Shown here: piece after piece, positions 53,260 through 61,813 of the stretch
Layout of the letters: the number at the start of each line of letters is the position of its first letter
Numbering within the stretch: the first letter of the stretch is position 1
From: RGIG3178 sp942492795
GTDB taxonomy: Bacteria > Bacillota > Clostridia > Christensenellales > QAND01
Length of the DNA: 64,000 nt
Assembly: GCA_942492795.1 (NCBI GenBank)
Contig: OW818639.1
Coordinates: 2,170,001-2,234,000 of the forward strand
Reading direction: 5' to 3'
The notes under the pieces: model-generated
The model's input: only the letters and a program-made list of their open reading frames with translations
What the model was told of the DNA's origin: nothing
Databases searched by the model: none
Translations under genes and position numbers: made by a program

Positions 53260-55390
53260 TCGTCTTAACCTCACGTTGTGCAGATTCTTGCTGTTGAGCA
53301 TCATCCGAGTATTGTATCCGTCCGTGATAAGCGCCGCGAAAAACCTGTGCGAATGCTTCCCGTATGGTATCCAGCTGTGCAAAGGTCAGCGGTGCCTTTT
53401 CCAGTTGACCTTCCTCCAGCCTCTTTGAAAAAAACTTTCGTATTGCGTGCTCATACTCGCCGCCGTTGGCTCGCGTTACGGCTTCGCAGCAATCTGCCAG
53501 CATGACAATGGCAGCTTCCGCCGTATGCGGCTTTCCTCCGCTATAGGAGAAATCGCCGATGTCGGCGTCGGGATCCTGCTCTTTGGCCTTGCCGAAAAAG
53601 TGACCGGCTGTTGTGCTTCCGTGATGCTGCAGCGCGATATCAATGATTGGCTGCGCTATGCCCTGTTTGTGCAACAGGATTGCCCCGTCGTGCGGATGAC
53701 GAACGATGATCTTGGCGCTCTCTTTGGGCAACAGCGTGTCGTGCGGGTTTTTCATCCCCGGCGGCTGATTTTCTATGAAGAACATCGGCGCGTCGAGTTT
53801 TCCAACGTCGTGGTAGTATGCTCCGACGCGCGCCAGCAATCCGTTCGCGCCTATCGCTTCCGCCGCCGCTTCCGCAAGATTGCCCACCATCACGCTGTGA
53901 TGGTACGTGCCGGGCGCTTCGAACATCAGACGTTTCAAAAGCGGGTTGGTGGGGTTGCAAAGCTCCATCAGTTTCATCGGCGTCAGCGCATTGAAAACGT
54001 TCTCCCAAAGCGGCGTTGTGCCCAAAGACACGATACCGCTTAAGATGCCGCCTGCCAATTGCATACCGATGGTATTGGCGATCTGCCGGATGCCGGTATG
54101 CATCAACATCCCCAGTACCATCTGGATGACCGCTCCCGCGGCGCCTGCTATGATGCCGACGCCCACAATGTTTCCGCTCGTCGGATGCAGGTTTATCAAT
54201 ACGGCCGCCAGGTAACAGCATATCCAACCGCTTGCCAAAAATGCCAGTACGGTTGTTCCTTCGATTCCGGCTGCGATCGCGGTTATGGCGCACAGAAACG
54301 TCGTGATCATGCCAACGACGGTACCGCCGGCAACATTTATTGTCAGGCTCAGTACAATGGCAACAAAGGTTATCGGGACAAGCTGCAGATTGATGCGCTG
54401 TAAAAATGCGCCAAGCAGCACGACGATATACAGGACGATGCAAATCATCAGCGTCTTTTTAAAATCCTGCGCAAGACCCGCGCTCAACAGGTAAAGTTGG
54501 AGTGCTCCCACTGCTAAAAGTGCACTGAGCAGCACACCGGCATAGGCAGTCCATACGACACCCCCGACAATCATACCCATGCTGTTAAGCATTTCGATTT
54601 GCCGTTGGGTAACAACTTCGCCTATCCGTACAACGATCTGGCCTTTTTTCAACGTCACATCGACAACGTCATCCGCCGCTTTCTGCCTTGCCTGCTCCGT
54701 GGCAGCGCTGTCATAGAACGCATTGGCCTTGAGGCAATTTTCTGCCAAAAGCTTAAACAACGGCTTGTTCTGCTGCGCGATGTCCGAGGTGTCCAACGCA
54801 TCCTTTATAAACTGCAAATCCGCGCCGACCCTGGCTTCGGTGATCCCTTGGGAAAGCTTTTCATTGACGAGGTTTTTGGTTTTTAACAGGGCAGCCTGAA
54901 AAGCGTTTTCATCCATCGAAAGCCAGACGTTTAGCGTTGCCTTGTCCGTCTTGACAGGACAAAGCGTCAACAGTGTCTGCCATTGGTCGCTCTTAAGGGC
55001 GGAATCGTAGGTGGGCGCTTTGCCGTTGCTGCCCTGTGCGACATAGGCATCCCAGTAGGGCTGAAACATCTTTAGGGCTTCACTGCGCACACGCTGCAAC
55101 GATGCTGCAAGTTCCGAAAAACGCTGCGTGATTTCGGCGCTCACCGCATTGTCTATGGAATAGACCTGTGCCACCGCGTCACGCGCTTGTTGTTTTTGGA
55201 GGTTTGTAGTTTGTTCATCCACCACTTCGCGGGCTGCGAGGATGTTTTCGCTTGCTACATCGCCCGCCTTCAGACTGTAGTTTTCGGGTGTTACGGTGAT
55301 GCCGATGGTGACGCACAGGGCCAAAACCAACGCCAAAAAGAGCAGCCACGACCGAAGCGGAAAACCCCCGCTCCACTTCATTCCGCTCAT
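53234..55390 (-). CDS. pgpH: membrane HD phosphohydrolase PgpH/YqfF (c-di-AMP phosphodiesterase family)
   Basis: The family degrades the second messenger c-di-AMP. The 718-residue protein has an N-terminal membrane anchor (residues 12-31), a large extracytoplasmic helical domain (about 32-270), seven membrane segments (about 275-470) and a cytoplasmic HD domain with YHHSVMVGNLAEAAAEA (near 511) and YYHDVGKLDAP (near 538). ATG 55390 overlaps the phoH stop as ATGA. The substrate is inferred from family studies. Confidence 0.94.
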   Translation of the reverse strand: MSGMKWSGGFPLRSWLLFLALVLALCVTIGITVTPENYSLKAGDVASENILAAREVVDEQTTNLQKQQARDAVAQVYSIDNAVSAEITQRFSELAASLQRVRSEALKMFQPYWDAYVAQGSNGKAPTYDSALKSDQWQTLLTLCPVKTDKATLNVWLSMDENAFQAALLKTKNLVNEKLSQGITEARVGADLQFIKDALDTSDIAQQNKPLFKLLAENCLKANAFYDSAATEQARQKAADDVVDVTLKKGQIVVRIGEVVTQRQIEMLNSMGMIVGGVVWTAYAGVLLSALLAVGALQLYLLSAGLAQDFKKTLMICIVLYIVVLLGAFLQRINLQLVPITFVAIVLSLTINVAGGTVVGMITTFLCAITAIAAGIEGTTVLAFLASGWICCYLAAVLINLHPTSGNIVGVGIIAGAAGAVIQMVLGMLMHTGIRQIANTIGMQLAGGILSGIVSLGTTPLWENVFNALTPMKLMELCNPTNPLLKRLMFEAPGTYHHSVMVGNLAEAAAEAIGANGLLARVGAYYHDVGKLDAPMFFIENQPPGMKNPHDTLLPKESAKIIVRHPHDGAILLHKQGIAQPIIDIALQHHGSTTAGHFFGKAKEQDPDADIGDFSYSGGKPHTAEAAIVMLADCCEAVTRANGGEYEHAIRKFFSKRLEEGQLEKAPLTFAQLDTIREAFAQVFRGAYHGRIQYSDDAQQQESAQREVKTNEKGSTNQ

Positions 55391-56424
55391 TGGCTTTCCT
55401 CTTTGCGGCGAGTCGTTATCCTGCGCTTTGGCTGGTTGCCTTCGAGCTTCTCATGCGCTTCGTACGCCTTGACGATATTGCGAACGATTTCATGCCGGAC
55501 CACATCGCGCTGATCGAGGTAGCAGAAAGTTATGCCTTCCACATTGTGCAGCACGTGACTCGCATGGATCAATCCGCTCGTTTTATCCGTAGGAAGGTCG
55601 ATTTGTGTGATGTCTCCCGTCACAACGATGCGGCTTCCCTCTCCGAAACGCGTCAGGAACATTTTCATTTGCTCGCGCGTGCAGTTTTGTGCTTCGTCCA
55701 ATATGATATAGGATTCCGTGAGCGTTCTTCCGCGCATATAGGCCAGCGGCGCCACTTCGATGATCCCTTTCTCCTGAAGCTTTAAAAAGCTTTCATATCC
55801 TAAAAAGTCCTGCAGCGCATCATACAGCGGGCGCAGATACGGATCGACCTTCTGCTGAAGATCACCGGGCAGAAAACCGAGCCGCTCCCCCGCCTCAACG
55901 GCAGGGCGCGTCAATATGATCCGCTGAACCTCTTTATTCTTTAAAGCCACGACAGCTTTCGCGATGGCCAAATACGTCTTGCCTGTCCCAGCAGGGCCTA
56001 TGCAAAACGTAACGATGCTTTTGTTCAGTGCCGCCACATATTGTTTTTGACCCCATGTTTTGGGCTTGACCTGGCGCCCGCGAAACGTCAATGCGACGAC
56101 GTCGCGCATCAAAGCCGCGATCTGTTCGCCGTTGCCTTCGGAGACAATCTCCATGGCGTATTTGATGGCTGTGCGATCGACGATGTCGCCGGCATCGATG
56201 AGCTCAAGCAGGTGATTTACCGTTTCTTTTGCCATCTGTATCTGTAACGGCGCACCAAGAATGACCATTTCATTGTCGTCCAGATGTATCCGCACCCCAA
56301 GCTGTGTTTCTATGACGTTGAGGTTCTCATCAAAATTACCAAATAACGTGCGCACGGATTCCATGCTCTTGGGAACAATGCGTTCCTGCACAGTCCCGTT
56401 ACCGGTGCTTTCATATGCGGCCAA
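55387..56424 (-). CDS. phoH: PhoH-like ATPase
   Basis: The 345-residue protein has an N-terminal KH-like region (FGNFDENLNVIETQLGVRI) and a PhoH ATPase with GPAGTGKTYLAIAKAV (near 137-152), RPAVEAGERLGFLPGD, DEAQNCT and the sensor GDITQIDLP. It is thought to act in RNA metabolism with YbeY, whose gene is two places downstream. The start is TTG 56424, seven bases after AAGGAGG; the earlier frame start overlaps yqfD. Confidence 0.94.
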   Translation of the reverse strand: MAAYESTGNGTVQERIVPKSMESVRTLFGNFDENLNVIETQLGVRIHLDDNEMVILGAPLQIQMAKETVNHLLELIDAGDIVDRTAIKYAMEIVSEGNGEQIAALMRDVVALTFRGRQVKPKTWGQKQYVAALNKSIVTFCIGPAGTGKTYLAIAKAVVALKNKEVQRIILTRPAVEAGERLGFLPGDLQQKVDPYLRPLYDALQDFLGYESFLKLQEKGIIEVAPLAYMRGRTLTESYIILDEAQNCTREQMKMFLTRFGEGSRIVVTGDITQIDLPTDKTSGLIHASHVLHNVEGITFCYLDQRDVVRHEIVRNIVKAYEAHEKLEGNQPKRRITTRRKEESQ

Positions 56425-56444
56425 TCGCCATCCTCCTTCTGTCG

Positions 56445-57659
56445 CTACCAATATTTGGGAATATACAGCAGCGGGTCTTGCATCATTTGTCTGTTCTCTA
56501 TCCCTATCGGGAGAAGCGTGGTCAGGTATACGTACACATCGACATTGCCATCCTCTGTAAGCTCACTGTATACCGTTTGGCGGATCGCACTACAATTCAG
56601 CGGCATCTTTTTCTGTGCCTGCGCTTTCGCATAGGCTATGGCCAAGGCCTCCGCCTGCGAATAACTCTGTATGGCTGACACCGGCTTTATCTCGGCATAC
56701 GTTTTGGTGGTAATGGACGCGGGAAGCACATTGCCTACTATAGCCTCCTCGGTCTGTTTGACAAGAATGCTTTGCGCAAATGACGTTGAATCCGACAACG
56801 GAATCTTCCACAGCGCGATGCTAATCGTGCGAACCTGTTGCTCCCGCCCTGTCAATTGGTAACTCTGGGCTGTCAGGCTAACGCTGGCAAAGCCTTTGTA
56901 GCTAACGCGGCCTATAACGACACCGCGGGCCTGAACGAAGCGTTGCTTCCCCTCATCGACATTGCGCATGAATGTTCCTCTGATCAATACGTCCCCTTGC
57001 CGCACGACGTCGCCACGGCTTACAACCGGCGTCCCGTCAAGCGCAATAACGCTTTCCACCACGGCATTGTCAAAGGCTATGATATCGCACACATCCGCGT
57101 TTTTAAACAGAGGCGGACCTTCGACGTAGGGTATAACCTCGATGTCCATCATGACGCCGCGCTTATGCACCAGCACCTTTTGTGCAAATGGGATGCTCTT
57201 CTCCAGCTCCCGCTGCAAAACGCCCTGCTCCAAGGCGCTCCACAGAGCCCATCTGCGAACCCCGCATTGATCTGCCGCCTGAAGCACGCGCGCCGCTCTT
57301 TCGCCCTTTACACCGCTTACGCGAATATCCAGCACGAACCGGCTGCTCAGCATCCCGGCAATAAGAGCCAGTACAAGGCATACAAGGATGACCGGCCGCT
57401 TGAAAAGCCGAAGCAACATCGCATACAACCCATGAGCGGACAATACGGTTATTTCACAGCGCGTTTGCTCCGCGATGCGAAACAGCCTTCTGTTGTGGTG
57501 CACGCAGACATGCGCCGTCAAGCGCAGCCGAGCTACCCTTTTAAGTGCCGTCAACGGTATTTTTGCGCTTTCACAAGCGTTTAGAAACCGTTCCAGCATC
57601 AGGCCATCCGCTTGTATAGTAACATAACCAAAGAGCAATTTCCACAGCCTGTCAATCAT
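56445..57659 (-). CDS. yqfD: sporulation protein YqfD
   Basis: YqfD is needed for efficient sporulation in Bacillus; its biochemical role is unknown. The 404-residue protein has an N-terminal cytoplasmic domain (residues 1-80), one membrane segment (about 86-108, FKRPVILVCLVLALIAGML) and a large extracytoplasmic domain with VSRGDVVRQGDVLIRG (near 218-233), a motif seen in membrane-fusion-type beta domains. ATG 57659 follows GGGAGG and overlaps the yqfC end by 8 bp. Confidence 0.93.
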   Translation of the reverse strand: MIDRLWKLLFGYVTIQADGLMLERFLNACESAKIPLTALKRVARLRLTAHVCVHHNRRLFRIAEQTRCEITVLSAHGLYAMLLRLFKRPVILVCLVLALIAGMLSSRFVLDIRVSGVKGERAARVLQAADQCGVRRWALWSALEQGVLQRELEKSIPFAQKVLVHKRGVMMDIEVIPYVEGPPLFKNADVCDIIAFDNAVVESVIALDGTPVVSRGDVVRQGDVLIRGTFMRNVDEGKQRFVQARGVVIGRVSYKGFASVSLTAQSYQLTGREQQVRTISIALWKIPLSDSTSFAQSILVKQTEEAIVGNVLPASITTKTYAEIKPVSAIQSYSQAEALAIAYAKAQAQKKMPLNCSAIRQTVYSELTEDGNVDVYVYLTTLLPIGIENRQMMQDPLLYIPKYW

Positions 57660-57924
57660 CCTCGGTCCTCCCGGAAACGGCCAGCGCGGCAATTTGTCCG
57701 TTGATGCAGATCATCCCTGCACCGTCCGTATCCATGACAAGATGCATGCCTGTGATGAGAAGCTCACCATAACGCGTTCTGATGCGTATCCGGCTTTCAT
57801 TGACTTCCAATAACCCGTCATGGTTCTCCACATACATCCTGCCATTGCCCACCAGCGTTGCGCGGACAGTGCCGGGTGAAAGCGTCAATTCTTTAAACTC
57901 ACGCTTCTGCCGTTGTTTTTTCAC
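57652..57924 (-). CDS. yqfC: sporulation protein YqfC
   Basis: The 90-residue protein matches YqfC: a basic N-terminus (KKQRQKREFKELTL), then a small beta domain with VENHDGLLEVNESRIRIRT and the terminal GQIAALAVSG. It is always paired with yqfD in sporulating Firmicutes. The start is GTG 57924, eight bases after AAGGGGG. It heads the yqfC-yqfD-phoH-pgpH-ybeY-era operon; a mother-cell promoter is expected but I could not identify one confidently. Confidence 0.93.
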   Translation of the reverse strand: MKKQRQKREFKELTLSPGTVRATLVGNGRMYVENHDGLLEVNESRIRIRTRYGELLITGMHLVMDTDGAGMICINGQIAALAVSGRTEDD

Positions 57925-58022
57925 CCCTCATACCCCCTTATGGTAGGGTATGAATGGCAATACATCCTTAGACGGGCGCAAAAGGAAAAGAGCGCAGATG
58001 CCATTACGAAGATCGATGGTAT

Positions 58023-58050
58023 AAAAAAGAAAGGGGCGCTTGCGCACCCC
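58023..58050 (-). terminator. terminator after lipoprotein gene
   Basis: On the minus strand GGGGTGCGC-AA-GCGCCCC forms a stem with one bulge, followed by TTTCTTTTTT. Confidence 0.8.
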
Positions 58051-58073
58051 ATCGATGATATTGTGTTTGCGGG

Positions 58074-58955
58074 CTATCTCGTAACGGTTGTCCGGGCATC
58101 ATCCGGTATCACGATTGGCGTGGCGCTGTTGAACTTGTCAAAGGTTAACAGTATGTACATTTCCGATACCGCTGCGTCCGTAGACGAGGGTATTTGATTT
58201 CCATCCGTCCCGCCAATGCCCTTGAGTATATCGCCCATGTCGGCTTTGGCCATCGTGAGGATCGCCTGGACGAATTTGGTCATGTCCACTTTGATCTGTA
58301 CGATCCGGTCTTCATTTTTAGCAACCCAATACTGCAATGTCAATCCCTTCATTGCATTCTTTACAGCTTGCAGCTGCGCCTGCAATTGCGCATCCTGCCC
58401 AAGCAATAAACCTGCTCCGGAAGCCTGCATGATGGTGGAGTAGAGTTTTTCCTCGTCGATGACGCAGTCAATCTTGTCCGCCAGCACCCCGTTGATCGTA
58501 TCGGAGCCGACAATATTGATGGCTTTAAACAGGCTCATACCGTCGATCTTTTTGGTTTGCGCCCCGGTCAATGTTCCCAAAGGAAGGACCTGGGTCGTCC
58601 ATTTGCCGGATTCTTTCAGATACAACTTCATCATATTGTCCGCTGTCGTTTCGGAATACAGTTCCAACGACATCTGATCCTGATCGGGCACGATGGCGGT
58701 TATGATCGCTTTGATCGCCATTGGCTGTTTAAAATAGGAAAGGTCGGCATTGATGCTGACCGAAAGCGGCAACGTCTTGTTGCTTTCGGTGACGTTCATG
58801 GACATCACAAGCGTTGCTTTGGCTTCCCAACTTGTCGCTTTGTCCATGTTTTCGGCAGCGCTCTTGACCCTCTGTGCCGCGCTTTTGCTGCACCCCAAAG
58901 AGGCAAACAGCAACAAGGCGACCAAAGCTATCGCAGTTTTTTTCAACAGACGCAT
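58074..58955 (-). CDS. lipoprotein of unknown function (DUF6612-like)
   Basis: The 293-residue protein has a signal peptide with lipobox LFASLGC (Cys at 22) and should be tethered to the outer face of the membrane. The mature part looks like an all-beta LolA/LppX-type fold: alternating strands with YSETTADNMMKLYLKESGKW and a C-terminal FDKFNSATPIVIPD motif, found in DUF6612 and related lipoproteins that may carry a hydrophobic ligand. The function is inferred only. It has its own promoter and terminator, and is divergent from the ABC operon. Confidence 0.75.
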   Translation of the reverse strand: MRLLKKTAIALVALLLFASLGCSKSAAQRVKSAAENMDKATSWEAKATLVMSMNVTESNKTLPLSVSINADLSYFKQPMAIKAIITAIVPDQDQMSLELYSETTADNMMKLYLKESGKWTTQVLPLGTLTGAQTKKIDGMSLFKAINIVGSDTINGVLADKIDCVIDEEKLYSTIMQASGAGLLLGQDAQLQAQLQAVKNAMKGLTLQYWVAKNEDRIVQIKVDMTKFVQAILTMAKADMGDILKGIGGTDGNQIPSSTDAAVSEMYILLTFDKFNSATPIVIPDDARTTVTR

Positions 58956-59372
58956 TGTAATTCCCCCACCTTTTGTTTGCTATACCAGTTTTCTTTAATG
59001 ATTATAGCATTGCCGTCCTTTTCCCTCAACAACATTATTATTGTTAAATAAAGGATGGGCCGATATTGCATACGCCGGAACCGAACATGTTGAAACATGC
59101 ACAACGGCTTTTAATCAGAAGCGTGTTTAGAAGCAGCGGCAACATGCCGCCGATGCTTTAGATTTCACAGCAAGCTCTTCGGAGCAACGGAGATCTTCAG
59201 CAAATTGCTTTACCATGCTAATTAAATAGCTTTCTAATTTAGCACAGTTATGATATAAATAGTACATAAAGACAACAGGTCTTCGGATTTAAACCCAAGT
59301 AAAGCAAGGATATGCAAAGTATTGCCGGATGGGGCCGTTTGTTTTTAACATTTATTTGAAGGGGTTACCAAC
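58956..59372. other. divergent regulatory region
   Basis: This 417-bp interval between the lipoprotein and the ABC transporter operon holds the lipoprotein promoter (59001-59029). Toward the ABC operon, TATGAT (59249-59254) and the overlapping TATAAA (59254-59259) are weak -10 candidates. There is a short hairpin GCTC-TTCG-GAGC at 59174-59185. I see no T-box, SAM or other known riboswitch signature and no ORF. Confidence 0.45.
59001..59029 (-). promoter_or_regulatory. sigma-A promoter of lipoprotein gene
   Basis: TTGAGG (59024-59029) and TATAAT (59001-59006) on the minus strand are separated by 17 bp, 45 bp before the lipoprotein ATG. Confidence 0.75.
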
Positions 59373-60233
59373 ATGAAAAAGACAAAGAAACGAACAGCAA
59401 TCATACTGTCGCTTGTCATGCTAGCGGCAGCGCTCAGCGGATGCGCCCAGACGACCACAACCACACCGAAGAACCGCCTTGAAGCGATACTCCAGCGCGG
59501 TTATATCGAAGTGGCGACCGAGCCGGCTTTTGCACCGTTTGAGTTCATTGATCCTGCCAAAACGGGCGATGACAAGTATGTCGGCAGCGATATGGAGCTT
59601 GCCAAATACATTGCGAGCAAACTGGGCGTTAAGCTGAAGGTCGTTCCGTTGGAGTTTATGGCAGTCCTCTCCAGCATCACCGAAAAGAAATATGACTTGG
59701 CCATTTCCGCTTTGGCTTATACGCCAGCCCGCGTCGAATCGATGAACATGAGCAAAGGCTACTATTTCTCCAAAACAACGGCTGGCCACGGCATTTTGAT
59801 TCGCAAAGCGGACGCCAGCAAAATCAAAAACGCAACCGATCTGGCAACCTACACCGTCGTAGCGCAGAGCGGCTCCTTACAGGAATTGTTTGTCAACCAA
59901 CAAGTTCCAAAGTATAAGGAGTTCAAGCGCGTTTCCGCCACAAACGATGGCTTTTTGATGGTGCAGGAAGGCAAAGCGGACGCCAGCATAACTTCCATTC
60001 CGACAGCCCAGCTCTTCATCGATGCAAATCCGAGCTGTGGTTTGATGATTGTCCCGAATTTCCAGTTTACCCAAGACGAAACAACGTTGGGCACCAGGAT
60101 CGGCATTCCCAAGGGTGAGACGGAGCTTACAGCCAAGATCAACAGCATCATAGACGAAGTGATCGCTTCCGGGCAGTTTGAAAAGTGGCATCAGCAGTAT
60201 ACTGATTATGCAAAGCAGCTGGGCATTAAGTAA
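59373..60233 (+). CDS. polar amino-acid ABC transporter substrate-binding lipoprotein
   Basis: The 286-residue protein has a lipobox (AAALSGC, Cys at 24) and a family 3 solute-binding domain: ILQRGYIEVATEPAFAPFEF (near 38-57), the amino-acid contact SDMELAKYIASKLG (near 73) and ISALAYTPARVESMNMS (near 110). Loss of the classical AD motif for the amino group means the ligand cannot be named. It is first in an operon with permease, ATPase and an M20 amidohydrolase, so the ligand may be an N-acylated or conjugated amino acid. ATG 59373 follows AAGGGG. Confidence 0.92.
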   Translation: MKKTKKRTAIILSLVMLAAALSGCAQTTTTTPKNRLEAILQRGYIEVATEPAFAPFEFIDPAKTGDDKYVGSDMELAKYIASKLGVKLKVVPLEFMAVLSSITEKKYDLAISALAYTPARVESMNMSKGYYFSKTTAGHGILIRKADASKIKNATDLATYTVVAQSGSLQELFVNQQVPKYKEFKRVSATNDGFLMVQEGKADASITSIPTAQLFIDANPSCGLMIVPNFQFTQDETTLGTRIGIPKGETELTAKINSIIDEVIASGQFEKWHQQYTDYAKQLGIK

Positions 60234-60262
60234 ACGGAGAACCTTTACGACTGACCTGATAT

Positions 60263-60307
60263 GAAGCGGGCCGCAAAAAACGGAATTTCGTAGTAGCTGC
60301 CCGCTTC
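60263..60307 (+). repeat. intercistronic hairpin between binding protein and permease
   Basis: GAAGCGGGC (60263-60271) and GCCCGCTTC (60299-60307) form a perfect 9-bp stem with a 27-base loop and no T-tract. Such structures in transporter operons stabilise the upstream mRNA and give more binding protein than permease. Confidence 0.55.
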
Positions 60308-60355
60308 CTCATGCTTTATAAGACATCCCAACGTGGAATGAAAGGAGGATGAAGC

Positions 60356-61021
60356 GTGTTACAATCGATCGTCAAAATTTGGGCAAAATATGGCTTTGTG
60401 TTCGTCAACGGACTATTTGGAACCCTTTGGTATGCCGCGATAACCGTGTTGATCGCAACCGTGGTCGGCACGATCATCGCCATTATGAAATTATCCAAAA
60501 TCAAGGTGTTCAATTGGATCACCACCATTTATATCGGCATTATACGCGGAACGCCAATTTTGCTTCAATTGTACTTTTTCTATTTCATGCTGCCCAAGGC
60601 TTTGCCGTTCTTGCAGCTTTCCGATATCGCAAGCATCCTTTTCGCACTGGTTATCAACGCAAGCGCCTATGTTGCCGAGGTGATCCGTGCCGGCATCCAG
60701 GCGGTGGACAAGGGTCAAACGGAAGCTGCCAAAAGTCTGGGATTAACCAACGCGCATATGATGAGCAAAATCATACTGCCGCAGGCGGTGAAGAATATCC
60801 TCCCTGCTTTGGGAAACGAATACATCTCCATGGTGAAGCAAACGTCCCTCGCTTCCGTCTTCTTCCTGTCGGAATTGATGACTTCGGTCAAAACGGTGCA
60901 ATCCGCTACCTACAATCCAATTCCGCCGCTTCTGATCGGGGGCTTTATCTACCTTGTCGTCACCACCGTATTGACCAAAGCGATGAGTATATTTGAAAAG
61001 AGGCTGCATCGAAATGAGTGA
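60356..61021 (+). CDS. amino-acid ABC transporter permease
   Basis: The 221-residue inner-membrane protein is of the His/Glu/Gln type: five hydrophobic segments, IRGTPILLQLYFFYFML (near 63-79) and the EAA loop EAAKSLGLTNAHMMSKIILPQA (from about 123), which contacts the ATPase. One permease is present, so it should form a homodimer. The start is GTG 60356, after AAAGGAGG. It overlaps the ATPase gene by 8 bp. Confidence 0.95.
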   Translation: MLQSIVKIWAKYGFVFVNGLFGTLWYAAITVLIATVVGTIIAIMKLSKIKVFNWITTIYIGIIRGTPILLQLYFFYFMLPKALPFLQLSDIASILFALVINASAYVAEVIRAGIQAVDKGQTEAAKSLGLTNAHMMSKIILPQAVKNILPALGNEYISMVKQTSLASVFFLSELMTSVKTVQSATYNPIPPLLIGGFIYLVVTTVLTKAMSIFEKRLHRNE

Positions 61022-61751
61022 CCGGGAACTGATCCGCGTTGAAAACCTGTGCAAGTCCTTTGGCAAGCTTCAAGTGCTGAAGAATATATCCGAAGTCATC
61101 CATGAGGGCGAAGTCGTTTCCATCATCGGGCCGTCGGGAAGCGGGAAAAGCACGTTTTTGCGCTGCCTGAACCTTTTGGAGCGTCCAAGCGGCGGCAAAG
61201 TGTTTTTTGAAGGCGTTGATCTCGCGGACAAAAATGTGAATGTAGACAGACATCGGCAGAAAATCGGGATGGTCTTTCAGCTCTTCAACGTATTTCCGCA
61301 TCTGACGGTTATGAACAACATAACGCTTGCGCCGATGCTGGAGAAGAAAATCCCCAAGGCCGAGGCCGAAAAACAGGCTTGCGAGCTTTTAGCGCGCGTC
61401 GGACTGCTTGATAAGAAGGATGAATATCCCACCAAACTTTCCGGCGGGCAAAAGCAACGGCTGGCAATCGTCCGGGCACTGGCGATGGAGCCGGATGTGG
61501 TGCTCTTTGACGAACCGACAAGCGCACTCGATCCCGAAATGGTCAAGGAAGTGCTGGACGTTATCAAGTCTCTGGTCGTATCCGGCATGACCATCGTGAT
61601 CGTAACGCATGAGATGGGCTTTGCCAAGGAGGTCAGCGACCGCGTCCTGTTCATGGACGACGGCATCATTGCGGAACAGGGCACGCCGGACGAGATATTC
61701 AACCATGCAAAAAACCCGCGTACCATAGAGTTCTTGAGCAAAGTGCTATGA
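61014..61751 (+). CDS. amino-acid ABC transporter ATP-binding protein
   Basis: The 245-residue protein has all nucleotide-binding motifs: Walker A GPSGSGKST (near 36-44), Q-loop QLFNVFPH, signature LSGGQKQRLAI (near 137), Walker B VVLFDEPTSALDPE and the His switch VTHEMGFA. It drives the GTG-started permease in the same operon. ATG 61014 overlaps the permease stop; the preceding seven codons belong to the permease reading frame region only. Confidence 0.97.
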   Translation: MSDRELIRVENLCKSFGKLQVLKNISEVIHEGEVVSIIGPSGSGKSTFLRCLNLLERPSGGKVFFEGVDLADKNVNVDRHRQKIGMVFQLFNVFPHLTVMNNITLAPMLEKKIPKAEAEKQACELLARVGLLDKKDEYPTKLSGGQKQRLAIVRALAMEPDVVLFDEPTSALDPEMVKEVLDVIKSLVVSGMTIVIVTHEMGFAKEVSDRVLFMDDGIIAEQGTPDEIFNHAKNPRTIEFLSKVL

Positions 61752-61813
61752 GCATGTTCCCTTCACCGTTTTGGCTGAAGGCAGCATAAATAGGAATTAT
61801 CGGAGGTATTGTG

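Noticed and set aside
58956..59372. Riboswitch or T-box leader ahead of the ABC transporter operon
   Set aside because: No T-box sequence (AGGGTGGNACCGCG-like), no SAM or lysine riboswitch core, and no terminator hairpin before the start codon.
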